Shown: piece after piece, positions 36,453 to 45,518 of the stretch
Position numbering within the stretch: position 1 is the stretch's first letter
Layout of the letters: each line of letters begins with the position of its first letter
Assembly (NCBI RefSeq): GCF_000091325.1
Contig: NC_014012.1
Span: 3,542,500 to 3,606,499 of the forward strand
Reading direction: 5' to 3'
Length of the DNA stretch: 64,000 bases
From: Shewanella violacea DSS12
GTDB lineage: Bacteria > Pseudomonadota > Gammaproteobacteria > Enterobacterales > Shewanellaceae
Notes under the pieces: model-generated
What the model saw: only the letters and a program-made list of their open reading frames with translations
Told to the model about the DNA's origin: nothing
Databases searched by the model: none
Translations under genes and position numbers: made by a program

Positions 36453-36698
36453 TTATGCTTTAGCGCGATATTGGTGGATAGCCGCAGTGATCACCGCGAC
36501 AATTTTTGGGTCCACCCCTCCATCCTGGGTACTTTCATTCTCTGTCGTCCTTGTTGCTTTTTCTTGGGGCAAAGGAGCAAATTTCATTGCCACCAATTTA
36601 ATGCACAAGATAAGTACGATCAGAAATACAAAGACTAGGCCCATACCTAAAAACATGATGCCTACGGCTTGGGTAATTTGCTCAGGTATCGAGTTCAT
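36453..36698 (-). CDS. oadG: Oxaloacetate decarboxylase, gamma subunit
   Basis: 81 aa with one N-terminal membrane helix (about 13-35, GIMFLGMGLVFVFLIVLILCI) and a soluble tail ending AVITAAIHQYR, the usual OadG pattern; it anchors the alpha subunit to the beta subunit and supports zinc-dependent assembly. It is first in the operon, so the promoter should lie in 36699-37150. ATG 36698 is preceded by GAGGATGAT. Confidence 0.9.
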   Translation of the reverse strand: MNSIPEQITQAVGIMFLGMGLVFVFLIVLILCIKLVAMKFAPLPQEKATRTTENESTQDGGVDPKIVAVITAAIHQYRAKA

Positions 36699-37157
36699 AT
36701 CATCCTCAGTATTAACAGAATCTTACATGGATCGCGGCATCTCTACTTAAACTAGAAAAAACGAATACAAATATTATAATTTCAACTATCTATTCACTTC
36801 TGGGCTGTTTCTTTATTACTAAAAAGATGAGGAAAGCCGCCTAAATAAGCATTAAATGAGTTTAACGATAAAAATAGTAACCAATTTATAACAAAATAGC
36901 TAGATACTTGTAAATTGGTCATACCAATGTAATTAAATAAAACCCAAAGAGGTTACGATTCAACAATAATATGATTGAAAAAATGATGATTACACAATCA
37001 ATTAACCGATTAACGAAAACAATAGTTAAAGTGGATGAATGTGATCAGAAAGTGAATGTAGAAAAAACAACAAAAACAGCTGAAAGTGAGAACATATGCA
37101 CTTAAGAGTCAAAATAAGCAATGTAGAAGGATAATAGAGAGGAATTATAGGCACAAA
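36699..37157. other. AT-rich intergenic region upstream of oadG
   Basis: This stretch between the tRNA array terminator and oadG should carry the oad promoter. A 44-codon plus-strand frame at 36971-37105 has no ribosome site and is not supported as a gene. No repeat or operator is clear. Confidence 0.4.
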
Positions 37158-37184
37158 AAAACCCGTAGACAGTGTCTACGGGTT
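37155..37184 (-). terminator. Intrinsic terminator at the end of the tRNA array
   Basis: On the minus strand AAACCCGTAGAC, loop ACT, GTCTACGGGTTT is followed by a T tract, about 10 bp after the last tRNA-Ser. It is perfectly paired, unlike its internal relatives at 37957 and 38867. Confidence 0.9.
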
Positions 37185-37193
37185 TATTTGTAA

Positions 37194-37285
37194 TGGCGGA
37201 GAAGGAGGGATTCGAACCCTCGATGGGATTTAAAGCCCATACTCCCTTAGCAGGGGAGCGCCTTCGGCCACTCGGCCACCTCTCC
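37194..37285 (-). tRNA. tRNA-Ser(GCT)
   Basis: 92 nt with encoded CCA. Acceptor GGAGAGG pairs with CTTCTCC; long variable arm; anticodon loop contains GCT. Last gene of the array in transcription order. Confidence 0.95.
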
Positions 37286-37307
37286 GAAAATCACACAAAC
37301 GAGTAAA

Positions 37308-37384
37308 TGGTGCGGATGGGAGGAGTCGAACCTCCGACCGCCTGGTTCGTAGCCAGGTACTCTATCCAGCTGAGCTACATCCGC
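37308..37384 (-). tRNA. tRNA-Arg(ACG)
   Basis: 77 nt with encoded CCA. Acceptor GCGGATG/CATCCGC, anticodon loop CTACGAA, T stem GGAGG/CCTCC. All canonical copies in the array have this sequence. Confidence 0.95.
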
Positions 37385-37467
37385 AAATCTCGTTTTACTT
37401 AATTTATCAATCAAACAAGAATGAAAAATTAATTATTCCAGTCGATAAATCAACTAGACATTTAATA

Positions 37468-37544
37468 TGGTGCGGATGGGAGGAGTCGAACCTCCGACCG
37501 CCTGGTTCGTAGCCAGGTACTCTATCCAGCTGAGCTACATCCGC
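37468..37544 (-). tRNA. tRNA-Arg(ACG)
   Basis: 77 nt, same sequence as the copy at 37308, with encoded CCA and intact stems. Confidence 0.95.
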
Positions 37545-37580
37545 ACAAATAAAACTTTACTACTTTTACATTATATTGAT

Positions 37581-37657
37581 TAGTGCGAATGGTAAGAGCC
37601 GAACTTACAAACGCTTGGTTCGTAGCCAGATACTCTATCTAGCTGAACTAGATCCGC
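37581..37657 (-). pseudogene. Degenerate tRNA-Arg(ACG)-like copy
   Basis: 77 nt. Anticodon loop CTACGAA is kept. The T stem changed to GTAAG/CTTAC with both sides altered so that it still pairs; the acceptor has a C-C mismatch at its base and the anticodon stem a C-A mismatch. The 3' end reads CTA, not CCA. Probably a non-functional or weak tRNA. Confidence 0.75.
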
Positions 37658-37688
37658 ACAAATATAACTTTTCTACTTTTAGATTACA

Positions 37689-37765
37689 TGGTGCGAATGG
37701 TAAGAGCCGAACCTACAAACACTTGGTTCGTAGCCAGATACTCTATCCAGCTGAGCTAGATCCGC
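37689..37765 (-). pseudogene. Degenerate tRNA-Arg(ACG)-like copy
   Basis: 77 nt with CCA. D arm is close to normal; T stem GTAGG/CTTAC pairs with one G-T; acceptor base mismatched; anticodon stem weakened (TCTGG/CCAAG). ACG anticodon is kept. Confidence 0.75.
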
Positions 37766-37799
37766 AACGCGTTTCAATATTTTTCGTCATTTTACAAAA

Positions 37800-37876
37800 T
37801 GGTGCGGATGGGAGGAGTCGAACCTCCGACCGCCTGGTTCGTAGCCAGGTACTCTATCCAGCTGAGCTACATCCGC
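37800..37876 (-). tRNA. tRNA-Arg(ACG)
   Basis: 77 nt canonical copy with CCA. First tRNA of the most distal repeat unit in transcription order, after the internal terminator at 37957. Confidence 0.95.
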
Positions 37877-37952
37877 ATATTTTGTACTCATGTTACCTTA
37901 ACAGATAACACTATCCCAACTTACCTAAATATCAAGAGATTAGGTAAGGGAC

Positions 37953-37983
37953 AAAAAAGCCCGAAGACGTTGTCTACGGGCTT
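37953..37983 (-). terminator. Internal terminator-like hairpin between tRNA repeat units
   Basis: On the minus strand AAGCCCGTAGAC / GTCTTCGGGCTT (one T-T mismatch) is followed by T6, just after a tRNA-Ser copy. It is related to the terminal hairpin at 37158-37184. Confidence 0.8.
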
Positions 37984-37991
37984 ATTTGTAA

Positions 37992-38083
37992 TGGCGGAGA
38001 AGGAGGGATTCGAACCCTCGATGGGATTTAAAGCCCATACTCCCTTAGCAGGGGAGCGCCTTCGGCCACTCGGCCACCTCTCC
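37992..38083 (-). tRNA. tRNA-Ser(GCT)
   Basis: 92 nt, same sequence as the copy at 37194, with CCA. Confidence 0.95.
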
Positions 38084-38105
38084 GAAAATCACACAAACGA
38101 GTAAA

Positions 38106-38182
38106 TGGTGCGGATGGGAGGAGTCGAACCTCCGACCGCCTGGTTCGTAGCCAGGTACTCTATCCAGCTGAGCTACATCCGC
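38106..38182 (-). tRNA. tRNA-Arg(ACG)
   Basis: 77 nt canonical copy with CCA. Confidence 0.95.
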
Positions 38183-38265
38183 AAATCTCGTTTTACTTAA
38201 TTTCTCAATCAAACAAGAATGAAAAATTAATTATTCCAGTCGATAAATCAACTAGATATTTAATA

Positions 38266-38342
38266 TGGTGCGGATGGGAGGAGTCGAACCTCCGACCGCC
38301 TGGTTCGTAGCCAGGTACTCTATCCAGCTGAGCTACATCCGC
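38266..38342 (-). tRNA. tRNA-Arg(ACG)
   Basis: 77 nt canonical copy with CCA. Confidence 0.95.
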
Positions 38343-38378
38343 ACAAATAAAACTTTACTACTTTTACATTATATTGAT

Positions 38379-38454
38379 TGGTGTCAATGGGAAGAGTCGA
38401 ACCTACAAACACTTGGTTCGTAGCCAGTACTCTATCCAGCTGAACTAGATCCGC
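38379..38454 (-). pseudogene. Degenerate tRNA-Arg(ACG)-like copy
   Basis: 76 nt, one base lost before the anticodon stem. The acceptor 3' side (CATTGAC) no longer pairs well with GCGGATC. ACG anticodon loop and CCA are kept. Confidence 0.75.
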
Positions 38455-38485
38455 ACAAATAAAACTTTACTACTTTTAGATTACA

Positions 38486-38562
38486 TGGTGCGAATGGTAA
38501 GAGCCGAACTTACAAACGCTTGGTTCGTAGCCAGATACTCTATCTAGCTGAACTAGATCCGC
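38486..38562 (-). pseudogene. Degenerate tRNA-Arg(ACG)-like copy
   Basis: 77 nt with CCA. Same diverged T stem (GTAAG/CTTAC) and D arm as the copy at 37581, so both come from one duplicated ancestor. Confidence 0.75.
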
Positions 38563-38598
38563 ACAAATAAAACTTTGCTGCTTTAACATTATATTGAA

Positions 38599-38675
38599 TG
38601 GTGCGGATGGGAGGAGTCGAACCTCCGACCGCCTGGTTCGTAGCCAGGTACTCTATCCAGCTGAGCTACATCCGC
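38599..38675 (-). tRNA. tRNA-Arg(ACG)
   Basis: 77 nt canonical copy with CCA. Confidence 0.95.
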
Positions 38676-38709
38676 AACGCGTTTCAATATTTTTCGTCAT
38701 CTTACAAAA

Positions 38710-38786
38710 TGGTGCGGATGGGAGGAGTCGAACCTCCGACCGCCTGGTTCGTAGCCAGGTACTCTATCCAGCTGAGCTACATCCGC
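38710..38786 (-). tRNA. tRNA-Arg(ACG)
   Basis: 77 nt canonical copy with CCA; first tRNA after the internal terminator at 38867. Confidence 0.95.
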
Positions 38787-38862
38787 ATATTTTGTACTCA
38801 TGTTACCTTAACAGATAACACTATCCCAACTTACCTAAATATCAAGAGATTAGGTAAGGGAC

Positions 38863-38893
38863 AAAAAAGCCCGAAGACGTTGTCTACGGGCTT
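38863..38893 (-). terminator. Internal terminator-like hairpin between tRNA repeat units
   Basis: Same sequence as the hairpin at 37957-37983, after the tRNA-Ser copy at 38902. The spacer on to the next tRNA-Arg is also a near-identical copy. Confidence 0.8.
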
Positions 38894-38901
38894 ATTTGTA
38901 A

Positions 38902-38993
38902 TGGCGGAGAAGGAGGGATTCGAACCCTCGATGGGATTTAAAGCCCATACTCCCTTAGCAGGGGAGCGCCTTCGGCCACTCGGCCACCTCTCC
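38902..38993 (-). tRNA. tRNA-Ser(GCT)
   Basis: 92 nt, same sequence as the copy at 37194, with CCA. Confidence 0.95.
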
Positions 38994-39015
38994 GAAAATC
39001 ACACAAACGAGTAAA

Positions 39016-39092
39016 TGGTGCGGATGGGAGGAGTCGAACCTCCGACCGCCTGGTTCGTAGCCAGGTACTCTATCCAGCTGAGCTACATCCGC
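39016..39092 (-). tRNA. tRNA-Arg(ACG)
   Basis: 77 nt canonical copy with CCA. Confidence 0.95.
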
Positions 39093-39175
39093 AAATCTCG
39101 TTTTACTTAATTTCTCAATCAAACAAGAATGAAAAATTAATTATTCCAGTCGATAAATCAACTAGATATTTAATA

Positions 39176-39252
39176 TGGTGCGGATGGGAGGAGTCGAACC
39201 TCCGACCGCCTGGTTCGTAGCCAGGTACTCTATCCAGCTGAGCTACATCCGC
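39176..39252 (-). tRNA. tRNA-Arg(ACG)
   Basis: 77 nt canonical copy with CCA. Confidence 0.95.
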
Positions 39253-39283
39253 ACAAATAAAACTTTACTACTTTTAGATTACA

Positions 39284-39359
39284 TGGTGCGAATCGGAAGA
39301 GTCGAACCTACAAACACTTGGTTCGTAGCCAATACTCTATCCAGCCAAACTAGATTCGC
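39284..39359 (-). pseudogene. Degenerate tRNA-Arg(ACG)-like copy
   Basis: 76 nt with CCA. Its acceptor GCGAATC/GATTCGC differs from the canonical one at several positions yet pairs perfectly. One base is lost near the anticodon stem and the T stem carries a mismatch. ACG loop kept. Best paired acceptor of the five degenerate copies. Confidence 0.7.
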
Positions 39360-39395
39360 ACAAATAAAACTTTACTACTTTTACATTATATTGAA

Positions 39396-39472
39396 TGGTG
39401 CGGATGGGAGGAGTCGAACCTCCGACCGCCTGGTTCGTAGCCAGGTACTCTATCCAGCTGAGCTACATCCGC
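39396..39472 (-). tRNA. tRNA-Arg(ACG)
   Basis: 77 nt canonical copy with CCA. Confidence 0.95.
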
Positions 39473-39506
39473 AACGCGTTTCAATATTTCCCGTCATCTT
39501 ACAAAA

Positions 39507-39583
39507 TGGTGCGGATGGGAGGAGTCGAACCTCCGACCGCCTGGTTCGTAGCCAGGTACTCTATCCAGCTGAGCTACATCCGC
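39507..39583 (-). tRNA. tRNA-Arg(ACG)
   Basis: 77 nt canonical copy with CCA. Confidence 0.95.
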
Positions 39584-39604
39584 ATCGTATTTGCAAGTAA
39601 GAAA

Positions 39605-39696
39605 TGGCGGAGAAGGAGGGATTCGAACCCTCGATGGGATTTAAAGCCCATACTCCCTTAGCAGGGGAGCGCCTTCGGCCACTCGGCCACCTCTCC
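39605..39696 (-). tRNA. tRNA-Ser(GCT)
   Basis: 92 nt with CCA; first gene of the array in transcription order, next to the strong promoter at 39711-39738. Confidence 0.95.
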
Positions 39697-39710
39697 GTTT
39701 CTTGGCGCAC

Positions 39711-39738
39711 ATATTACTGTTTGACGAAAATAAGTCAA
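39711..39738 (-). promoter_or_regulatory. Promoter of the tRNA array
   Basis: On the minus strand TTGACT (39733-39738), a 16-bp spacer, and TAATAT (39711-39716). The following GTGCGCC is GC-rich, as in discriminators of stringently controlled stable-RNA promoters. The first tRNA-Ser begins about 15 bp downstream of the -10. Confidence 0.75.
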
Positions 39739-39883
39739 ACCATTTCTTAGAAAGGATTTCTGTTTGAGCTGTTTTTAAACAGATCTATCAGATATCAAAC
39801 AAACTCTGTATAAATAACCGCATTAAAACAATAAAAACGTTAATAGAAAAAATAACACTCAGACAAAACTAAAAGCCAGAAAC

Positions 39884-39908
39884 AAAAAAAGCCAGTTAAA
39901 AACTGACT
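39884..39908 (-). terminator. Intrinsic terminator of csrA
   Basis: On the minus strand AGTCAGTT, loop TTT, AACTGGCT is followed by seven T, about 37 bp after the csrA stop. Confidence 0.85.
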
Positions 39909-39944
39909 CTTCTATTTAAGAGATAACTCTTAAGACATTTAAGG

Positions 39945-40142
39945 CTAGAAATTTCCGCCTTCTGACCCATTGCCTAATTTTTCAGACTGAATACGCTGAT
40001 AAATTTCTTCACGATGCACAGATACTTCTTTAGGTGCATTAACACCGATGCGCACTTGATTACCCTTAACGCCTAAAACAGTGACAGTCACTTCGTCACC
40101 AATCATCAGTGTTTCACCAACACGACGAGTCAATATCAGCAT
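39945..40142 (-). CDS. csrA: Carbon storage regulator CsrA
   Basis: 65 aa RNA-binding global regulator acting on GGA motifs in mRNA leaders. Sequence is highly conserved: [20 protein letters not shown], then [22 protein letters not shown] with the RNA-contacting VHREEI segment. ATG 40142 has AGGAG 8 nt upstream. It lies between alaS and the Ser/Arg tRNA array, as in E. coli. The BarA kinase at the other end of this window acts upstream of the Csr system through UvrY and Csr small RNAs. Confidence 0.97.
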   Translation of the reverse strand: MLILTRRVGETLMIGDEVTVTVLGVKGNQVRIGVNAPKEVSVHREEIYQRIQSEKLGNGSEGGNF

Positions 40143-40625
40143 TCGTTTACTCCTTTAGTTCTAAATTTAGCTTTATACGATATCATTCCGTTATATGCTT
40201 ATTATAAGGTTAGCTTAGTACAAATTAATAGTACCCAAGTGCAAAACCACGATACAAATACACTTAATTTAAGTCAAAAACGTGATCTAGTCCTCGAACA
40301 GCGCTCTATAAAGCTAGAACCTTGAGTCCAGCGGGTAACTCGTATTAAACCATGGGAGTTAAATGAACATTAAATCACCTTCCCCACCAAGGATACGCAC
40401 CCCACATAAGCACACGAGGTTAACACTTACCGATTGACCATAACAAAGTTTGCACCAATCGCTTAATTAAGTTCACTGCTAACTGGATAACTTCACGGTT
40501 AAGCTTTCAGCCAATCAAACTCAAAACGTATTTTTTATCCAAATTTTATTCACAATAGATATTCTTCTCACCTCTGTCCACTAGATAGTCACGACTAGAG
40601 GCTATAAAGCCTGCTAGAGAGTATT
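40143..40625. other. Intergenic region csrA-alaS, no gene seen
   Basis: This stretch upstream of csrA should contain csrA promoters and leader. In Vibrio, and as I recall in Shewanella, lysC (aspartokinase) lies here between alaS and csrA; no trace of such a reading frame is visible. Confidence 0.5.
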
Positions 40626-40656
40626 AAAAAAGGCGCTATATACATATAGCGCCTTT
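40626..40656 (-). terminator. Intrinsic terminator of alaS
   Basis: On the minus strand AAGGCGCTATA / TATAGCGCCTT followed by TTTTAAT, about 80 bp after the alaS stop at 40738. The plus-strand side also ends in TTTT. Confidence 0.85.
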
Positions 40657-40737
40657 TACTTACGTTAGGTCAGATATTTAAAACTATCGCCTCACGTGTG
40701 GATTAATAGCTTCATAAGCTTTAGCTAAGGTCTTAAC

Positions 40738-43362
40738 TTATGCCAAGCGTTCCTGTAACCAGGATGCCACTTGATTGAGGGCAGCATCTAAGTTCTCCGG
40801 CTTACTTCCGCCAGCTTGAGCCATATCAGGGCGTCCGCCACCTTTACCACCAACCTGAGCCGCGATATTAGCCACCAACTCACCAGCCTTCACTTTCGAG
40901 GTCAGATCTTTAGTCACACCTACAATCAAGTTAACCTTAGCGTCACCTGCAATACCCAGTACTACAATACCTGAACCTAGCTTTTGCTTTAACTCGTCCA
41001 GCAGTCCTCTTAACGCACCAGGCTCGACGCCATCGAGCTTCTTAATTAAAACTTTAACGCCGTTAATCTCTTGAGCTTCACCGGCTAAGTCTGCACTTGT
41101 TGCAGCTGCAAGCTTATCCTTTAGCTGAGATAACTCTTTCTCAAGCTGTTTCGTACGATCCAGCTGCGCCTTAAGCTTAGTCACAACAGAGCCAGCATCT
41201 GCCTTGAGTAACTTGGCAGCTTTATCTAACTCAGATTTTTGACCAGCCACATAGGCCATTGCTGCGGCACCAGTCACAGCTTCGATACGGCGTATACCCG
41301 CCGCAATACCAGCTTCAGAGGTAATTTTAAACAAACCTATATCACCGGTACGTCCTACATGAGTACCACCACAGAGTTCGATTGAGAAGTCTCCCATGGT
41401 AACGACACGGACTTCATCGGCATACTTCTCGCCGAACAGGGCCATTGCACCCTTATCTTTTGCCGCATCGATAGTCATGACTTGGGCTGTCAATTCATGA
41501 TTGCAACGGATCTGGGTATTAACTAAGTCTTCAACGGCTTGCAGCTCTTCGGGCTTAACCCCTTCAAAATGCGAGAAATCGAAGCGTAAACGTTCAGGGT
41601 CGACCAAGGAACCTTTCTGGCTCACATGTGTACCGAGTAACTGACGTAGCGCAGCATGAAGCAAGTGAGTCACTGAATGGTTAAGCTCGGTGCGCTGACG
41701 CAGCGCCTTATCGACACTAGCCTCCAGGGACTGACCAAGGGACAAACTTCCCGTCTTCAAGGTGCCAATATGACCGATTGCTTGACCATATTTTTGGGTA
41801 TCTTTGACGATAAAGTCGAATCCAGCCGCACTTAAGGTACCGCTATCACCGCTTTGACCGCCAGACTCACCATAAAAAGGTGTGGTATCGAGCACAACAA
41901 CGGCCTCTTCGCCGGCGTTTATCTCAGTAACAGATTCGCCTTCTTTATATATGGCAGTAATTTTGGCATTCGAAACGAGATCCAAATAACCTGAAAACTC
42001 AGTCTCTTCATCAATCTTTAGTGAATCGTTGTAATCGGTCGCGAACTGACCCGCCGCTTGTGCACGTTTTCTTTGCTCTGACATAGCAAGTTCAAAACCT
42101 GCTTCATCTACGGTTATTTCGCGTTCACGACAAACATCAGCAGTCAGATCCACCGGGAAACCATAGGTATCATAGAGTTTGAAAGCCGTCTCGCCATCGA
42201 GAACTTTCCCTGTAAGGGCGTTAAGGGCGCCGTCTAAGATCCCTAGACCACGCTCAAGAGTACGAGCAAACTGTTCCTCTTCGGCCTTCAATGATTTAAC
42301 CACTATGTCTTGAGTTTCTACTAAGCCCTTAGCTGCGTCGCCCATAACCAGGATTAAGGTTGGCACTAACTTATAGAAGAAGGAATCCGTTGCACCTAAC
42401 TTATTACCATGACGTACCGCACGACGTATGATGCGACGAAGTACATAACCTCGACCTTCGTTAGATGGCATAACACCATCAGCAATTAAGAATGCACATG
42501 AACGAATATGATCTGAGATAACTCTTAAGGATTTATTTTCTAAGTCGGTAACAGCTAATATTTCGGCAGTTTTCTTGATCAAGGCCTGGAAAATATCAAT
42601 TTCATAGTTAGAGTGAACGCCTTGCATGATGGCCGCAATACGCTCAATTCCCATGCCTGTGTCGACAGAAGGCTTAGGAAGCGCCAGCATGTCACCATTG
42701 GACTGACGGTTGTATTGCATGAAGACTATGTTCCAGATCTCGATAAATCTATCACCATCTTCTTCTGGCGTACCAGGGCGACCACCCCAGATATGTTCGC
42801 CGTGATCATAGAAAATTTCAGAACATGGACCACAAGGACCCGTGTCTCCCATCTGCCAGAAGTTATCCGACGCGTAAGGGGCACCTTTGTTATCCCCTAT
42901 GCGGATCAGGTTATCCTCCGAAACACCTATCTCTTTAGTCCAAATATCATAGGCTTCGTTATCAGTCTCATAGATGGTGACGCACAGACGTTCTTTAGGG
43001 ATTTTTAACTCTTGTGTCAGGAAGTTCCACGCATATGTGATCGCTTCACGCTTAAAATAATCACCAAAGCTAAAATTACCTAACATCTCAAAGAAAGTAT
43101 GATGACGTGCAGTGTAACCTACGTTGTCTAAATCATTATGTTTACCGCCGGCGCGTACACAGCGCTGAGACGAGGTAGCACGAGTGTAATTACGCTTATC
43201 TTCACCCAGAAATACGTCTTTAAACTGGTTCATACCCGCGTTGGTAAAGAGCAAAGTAGGATCATTAACAGGGACCAGTGAACTGCTGTCCACAACCTGA
43301 TGACCATTTTTGTGGAAATACTCCAAGAAAGCAGTTCTTAGTGCTGCAGTGGTTTGATACAT
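40738..43362 (-). CDS. alaS: Alanine-tRNA ligase
   Basis: 874 aa, full length. Class II aminoacylation domain at the N-terminus ([39 protein letters not shown]), then the editing domain with [11 protein letters not shown] and [10 protein letters not shown] zinc/editing motifs, and C-terminal C-Ala domain ([16 protein letters not shown]) used for tRNA binding and oligomerisation. ATG 43362 is preceded by AGGGTGATTTC. Normally recX separates recA from alaS; here that interval holds a MITE instead. Confidence 0.97.
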   Translation of the reverse strand: MYQTTAALRTAFLEYFHKNGHQVVDSSSLVPVNDPTLLFTNAGMNQFKDVFLGEDKRNYTRATSSQRCVRAGGKHNDLDNVGYTARHHTFFEMLGNFSFGDYFKREAITYAWNFLTQELKIPKERLCVTIYETDNEAYDIWTKEIGVSEDNLIRIGDNKGAPYASDNFWQMGDTGPCGPCSEIFYDHGEHIWGGRPGTPEEDGDRFIEIWNIVFMQYNRQSNGDMLALPKPSVDTGMGIERIAAIMQGVHSNYEIDIFQALIKKTAEILAVTDLENKSLRVISDHIRSCAFLIADGVMPSNEGRGYVLRRIIRRAVRHGNKLGATDSFFYKLVPTLILVMGDAAKGLVETQDIVVKSLKAEEEQFARTLERGLGILDGALNALTGKVLDGETAFKLYDTYGFPVDLTADVCREREITVDEAGFELAMSEQRKRAQAAGQFATDYNDSLKIDEETEFSGYLDLVSNAKITAIYKEGESVTEINAGEEAVVVLDTTPFYGESGGQSGDSGTLSAAGFDFIVKDTQKYGQAIGHIGTLKTGSLSLGQSLEASVDKALRQRTELNHSVTHLLHAALRQLLGTHVSQKGSLVDPERLRFDFSHFEGVKPEELQAVEDLVNTQIRCNHELTAQVMTIDAAKDKGAMALFGEKYADEVRVVTMGDFSIELCGGTHVGRTGDIGLFKITSEAGIAAGIRRIEAVTGAAAMAYVAGQKSELDKAAKLLKADAGSVVTKLKAQLDRTKQLEKELSQLKDKLAAATSADLAGEAQEINGVKVLIKKLDGVEPGALRGLLDELKQKLGSGIVVLGIAGDAKVNLIVGVTKDLTSKVKAGELVANIAAQVGGKGGGRPDMAQAGGSKPENLDAALNQVASWLQERLA

Positions 43363-43490
43363 GAAATCACCCTGAATTGAGATTACTTAAATTATTGGCA
43401 CTGTGTTGGACGATTAGTTAATCGAATCGACAATCGTTATTCAACACACACTTGCGCTATTTTGAGGCGTATTATAAGCAGTCTAAAGAA

Positions 43491-43807
43491 TAATACCAAT
43501 CGGTATAAGAAGGTGGTCAACTCAGAGTTATTTTTGGCTGCTTAATTCAAGGCGAAAGAGTGAGGCAATGGTGATCCCTTTTGAACTCATTCAACACAGA
43601 AGTAGGCTGCCAAAAACACTCCTGAAGGCGAGTTTTTGCACTTCCGATACGGCGTTAACGAGCTTAAACGTAGAATAACTATGTTCCTCACTCGTTGCTA
43701 GCAACATGGATGTTGTGAATGTCATTTATGCAGGAGCAATTAATGACCTTGCCTCTGAAGCGCTAAACTCTCGCTGAGTGACCACACCTTTATAGCGATT
43801 GGTATAA
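43491..43807. mobile_element. MITE-like non-autonomous element
   Basis: About 317 bp with imperfect terminal inverted repeats of about 40 bp: left end TAATACCAATCGGTATAA, right end (reverse complement) TTATACCAATCGCTATAA, each followed by a GTGGTCA...CTCAG block. No transposase frame inside. These ACCAATCG ends are typical of short mobile repeats in Shewanella and other marine gammaproteobacteria. It is inserted between alaS and recA. Confidence 0.75.
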
Positions 43808-44110
43808 TAACCAGAGTTTTAGGGGGGGTATTGCACGAAATGAAGATAGAGTGTGAAAAATATGGCTTTAATAGCGGATGAACATGATTGATCGTTAAAG
43901 CAATAGTATTCCAGTGTGAGGCAATTTGAACTTAAGCGAAACCTTCTTCGCCATCATCTGTATTGATATATTGTGAGTGGTGACTGGTACCCATGGCCCT
44001 TATTCATATGCAGATAATAATCGCGGCACGCTAGTTGCGAAACCGCGATCTAGTGGGCCAAATAGCCCACCGAGTTACTTATATTCTATCCCTTGAGAAT
44101 AAACTCTTCT
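43808..44110. other. recA-distal intergenic region with hairpin
   Basis: About 300 bp after the recA stop. A stem GTGGGC/GCCCAC (44053-44070) may belong to the recA terminator but lacks a T run. On the minus strand a short frame (about 43937-44000) ends INTDDGEEGFA and stop; too short to call, possibly a gene remnant. No recX is present. Confidence 0.4.
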
Positions 44111-45169
44111 CTAGAATACTTCACCAGTCTCGAGGTCAACATTCTCATCACCTGCAGCTGACTCAGCCGCATCGGGAGATGCGAGTAACATACCACGCAG
44201 TGTAGTTTCGATTTCAGCAGAAATTTCAGGATGTTCAGTTAAGTACTTACCTGCATTTGCACGGCCCTGGCCTATTTTATTGCCTTTATAGCTGTACCAA
44301 GCACCCGCTTTCTCTACTAATTTATGTATCACACCAAGGTCGACGAGTTCACCCGTACGGTTGATGCCTTTGCCATAAAGAATTTGGAATTCCGCCTGTT
44401 TAAATGGTGCTGCGATCTTGTTCTTAACCACTTTAACGCGAGTCTCGTTACCGATAACTTCGTCACGATCTTTGATTGCACCGATACGGCGAATATCGAG
44501 GCGAACAGAAGCATAAAACTTAAGTGCGTTACCACCTGTGGTGGTTTCAGGGTTACCGAACATGACACCAATCTTCATACGGATCTGGTTGATAAAGATA
44601 AGCATGGTATTGGTTTGCTTCAGGTTACCAGCGAGCTTACGCATCGCCTGGCTCATCATACGAGCAGCAAGTCCCATATGTGAATCACCAATTTCACCTT
44701 CAATCTCAGCTTTCGGCGTTAAAGCCGCAACCGAATCGACAACGATGACATCAACAGCACCTGAACGAGTCAAGGCATCACAAATCTCTAACGCTTGCTC
44801 ACCCGTATCTGGTTGAGAACAAAGTAGGTTATCAATATCTACACCTAGCTTTTTAGCATATATAGGGTCTAAGGCATGCTCTGCATCGATAAAGGCACAC
44901 ACTCTACCTTGGCGTTGTGCAGCAGCAATGACCTCTAGGGTCAGTGTTGTCTTACCAGAAGATTCTGGTCCATAAATCTCAACGATACGTCCTAAAGGAA
45001 GTCCGCCGGCACCCAGTGCTACATCTAAAGAAAGTGATCCCGTAGAGATGGTCTCAACATCCATCGAGCGGTTCTCGCCCAGTTTCATGATAGAGCCTTT
45101 ACCGAACTGTTTCTCGATCTGACTTAAAACGGCATTCAGTGCTTTCTCTTTGTTCGCATCAATCTTCAT
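44111..45169 (-). CDS. recA: Recombinase RecA
   Basis: 352 aa from ATG 45169, which has AGGA about 7 nt upstream and aligns with the standard RecA N-terminus ([15 protein letters not shown]); the longer frame to 45190 is rejected. Walker A GPESSGKT at 67-74, Walker B region [13 protein letters not shown]2-like loop ([20 protein letters not shown]) and an acidic C-tail are present. It is the central strand-exchange and LexA co-protease protein. A LexA box lies about 130 bp upstream. Confidence 0.97.
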   Translation of the reverse strand: MKIDANKEKALNAVLSQIEKQFGKGSIMKLGENRSMDVETISTGSLSLDVALGAGGLPLGRIVEIYGPESSGKTTLTLEVIAAAQRQGRVCAFIDAEHALDPIYAKKLGVDIDNLLCSQPDTGEQALEICDALTRSGAVDVIVVDSVAALTPKAEIEGEIGDSHMGLAARMMSQAMRKLAGNLKQTNTMLIFINQIRMKIGVMFGNPETTTGGNALKFYASVRLDIRRIGAIKDRDEVIGNETRVKVVKNKIAAPFKQAEFQILYGKGINRTGELVDLGVIHKLVEKAGAWYSYKGNKIGQGRANAGKYLTEHPEISAEIETTLRGMLLASPDAAESAAGDENVDLETGEVF

Positions 45170-45298
45170 TCCGATATCCTCTTCGTGCATAATCTAAGTC
45201 ACGGCAACAACGCCGATATAAACTTGTGACAACTCCGTTATTTGAGCTAAGAAAACTTTATCCTGCTCGAATAGGGGCCTCAATATGCAACTAGTATA

Positions 45299-45314
45299 CT
45301 GTACAATCATACAG
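45299..45314. promoter_or_regulatory. LexA (SOS) box of recA
   Basis: CTGTACAATCATACAG, a CTGT-N8-ACAG palindrome matching the gammaproteobacterial LexA consensus, 130 bp upstream of the recA start. Confidence 0.9.
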
Positions 45315-45518
45315 TATCAAGTACTGTTGATGATTATTTTTTTCTAGCCATATTTACTCAATTAGAAGCACTTGTTAACGAAGAAAAATTCAATCTGACT
45401 ATTTATTTTTTAAACACGCAACTGACTCAAAAAATTGTTAATATTGGCGACATATTTTAAGGCTGCTCCGATGGAGCATCTTGCCTGTTCAATACCTCAT
45501 AGAAGAAACGAGCTGTAG

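Noticed and set aside
36971..37105. 44-codon plus-strand frame (MIEKMMITQSINRLTK...)
   Set aside because: No ribosome site, AT-rich and lysine-rich as expected of chance frames, opposite in direction to both neighbours.
37576..39661. Plus-strand reading frames over the tRNA array with repeated GADGRSRTSDRLVRSQVLYP / MVRMGGVEPPTAWFVARYS peptides
   Set aside because: These are antisense translations of the tRNA-Arg and tRNA-Ser genes; such peptides are well-known false annotations.
43937..43975. Short minus-strand frame ending INTDDGEEGFA as a recX remnant
   Set aside because: Too short and not recognisable as RecX; kept only as a note.
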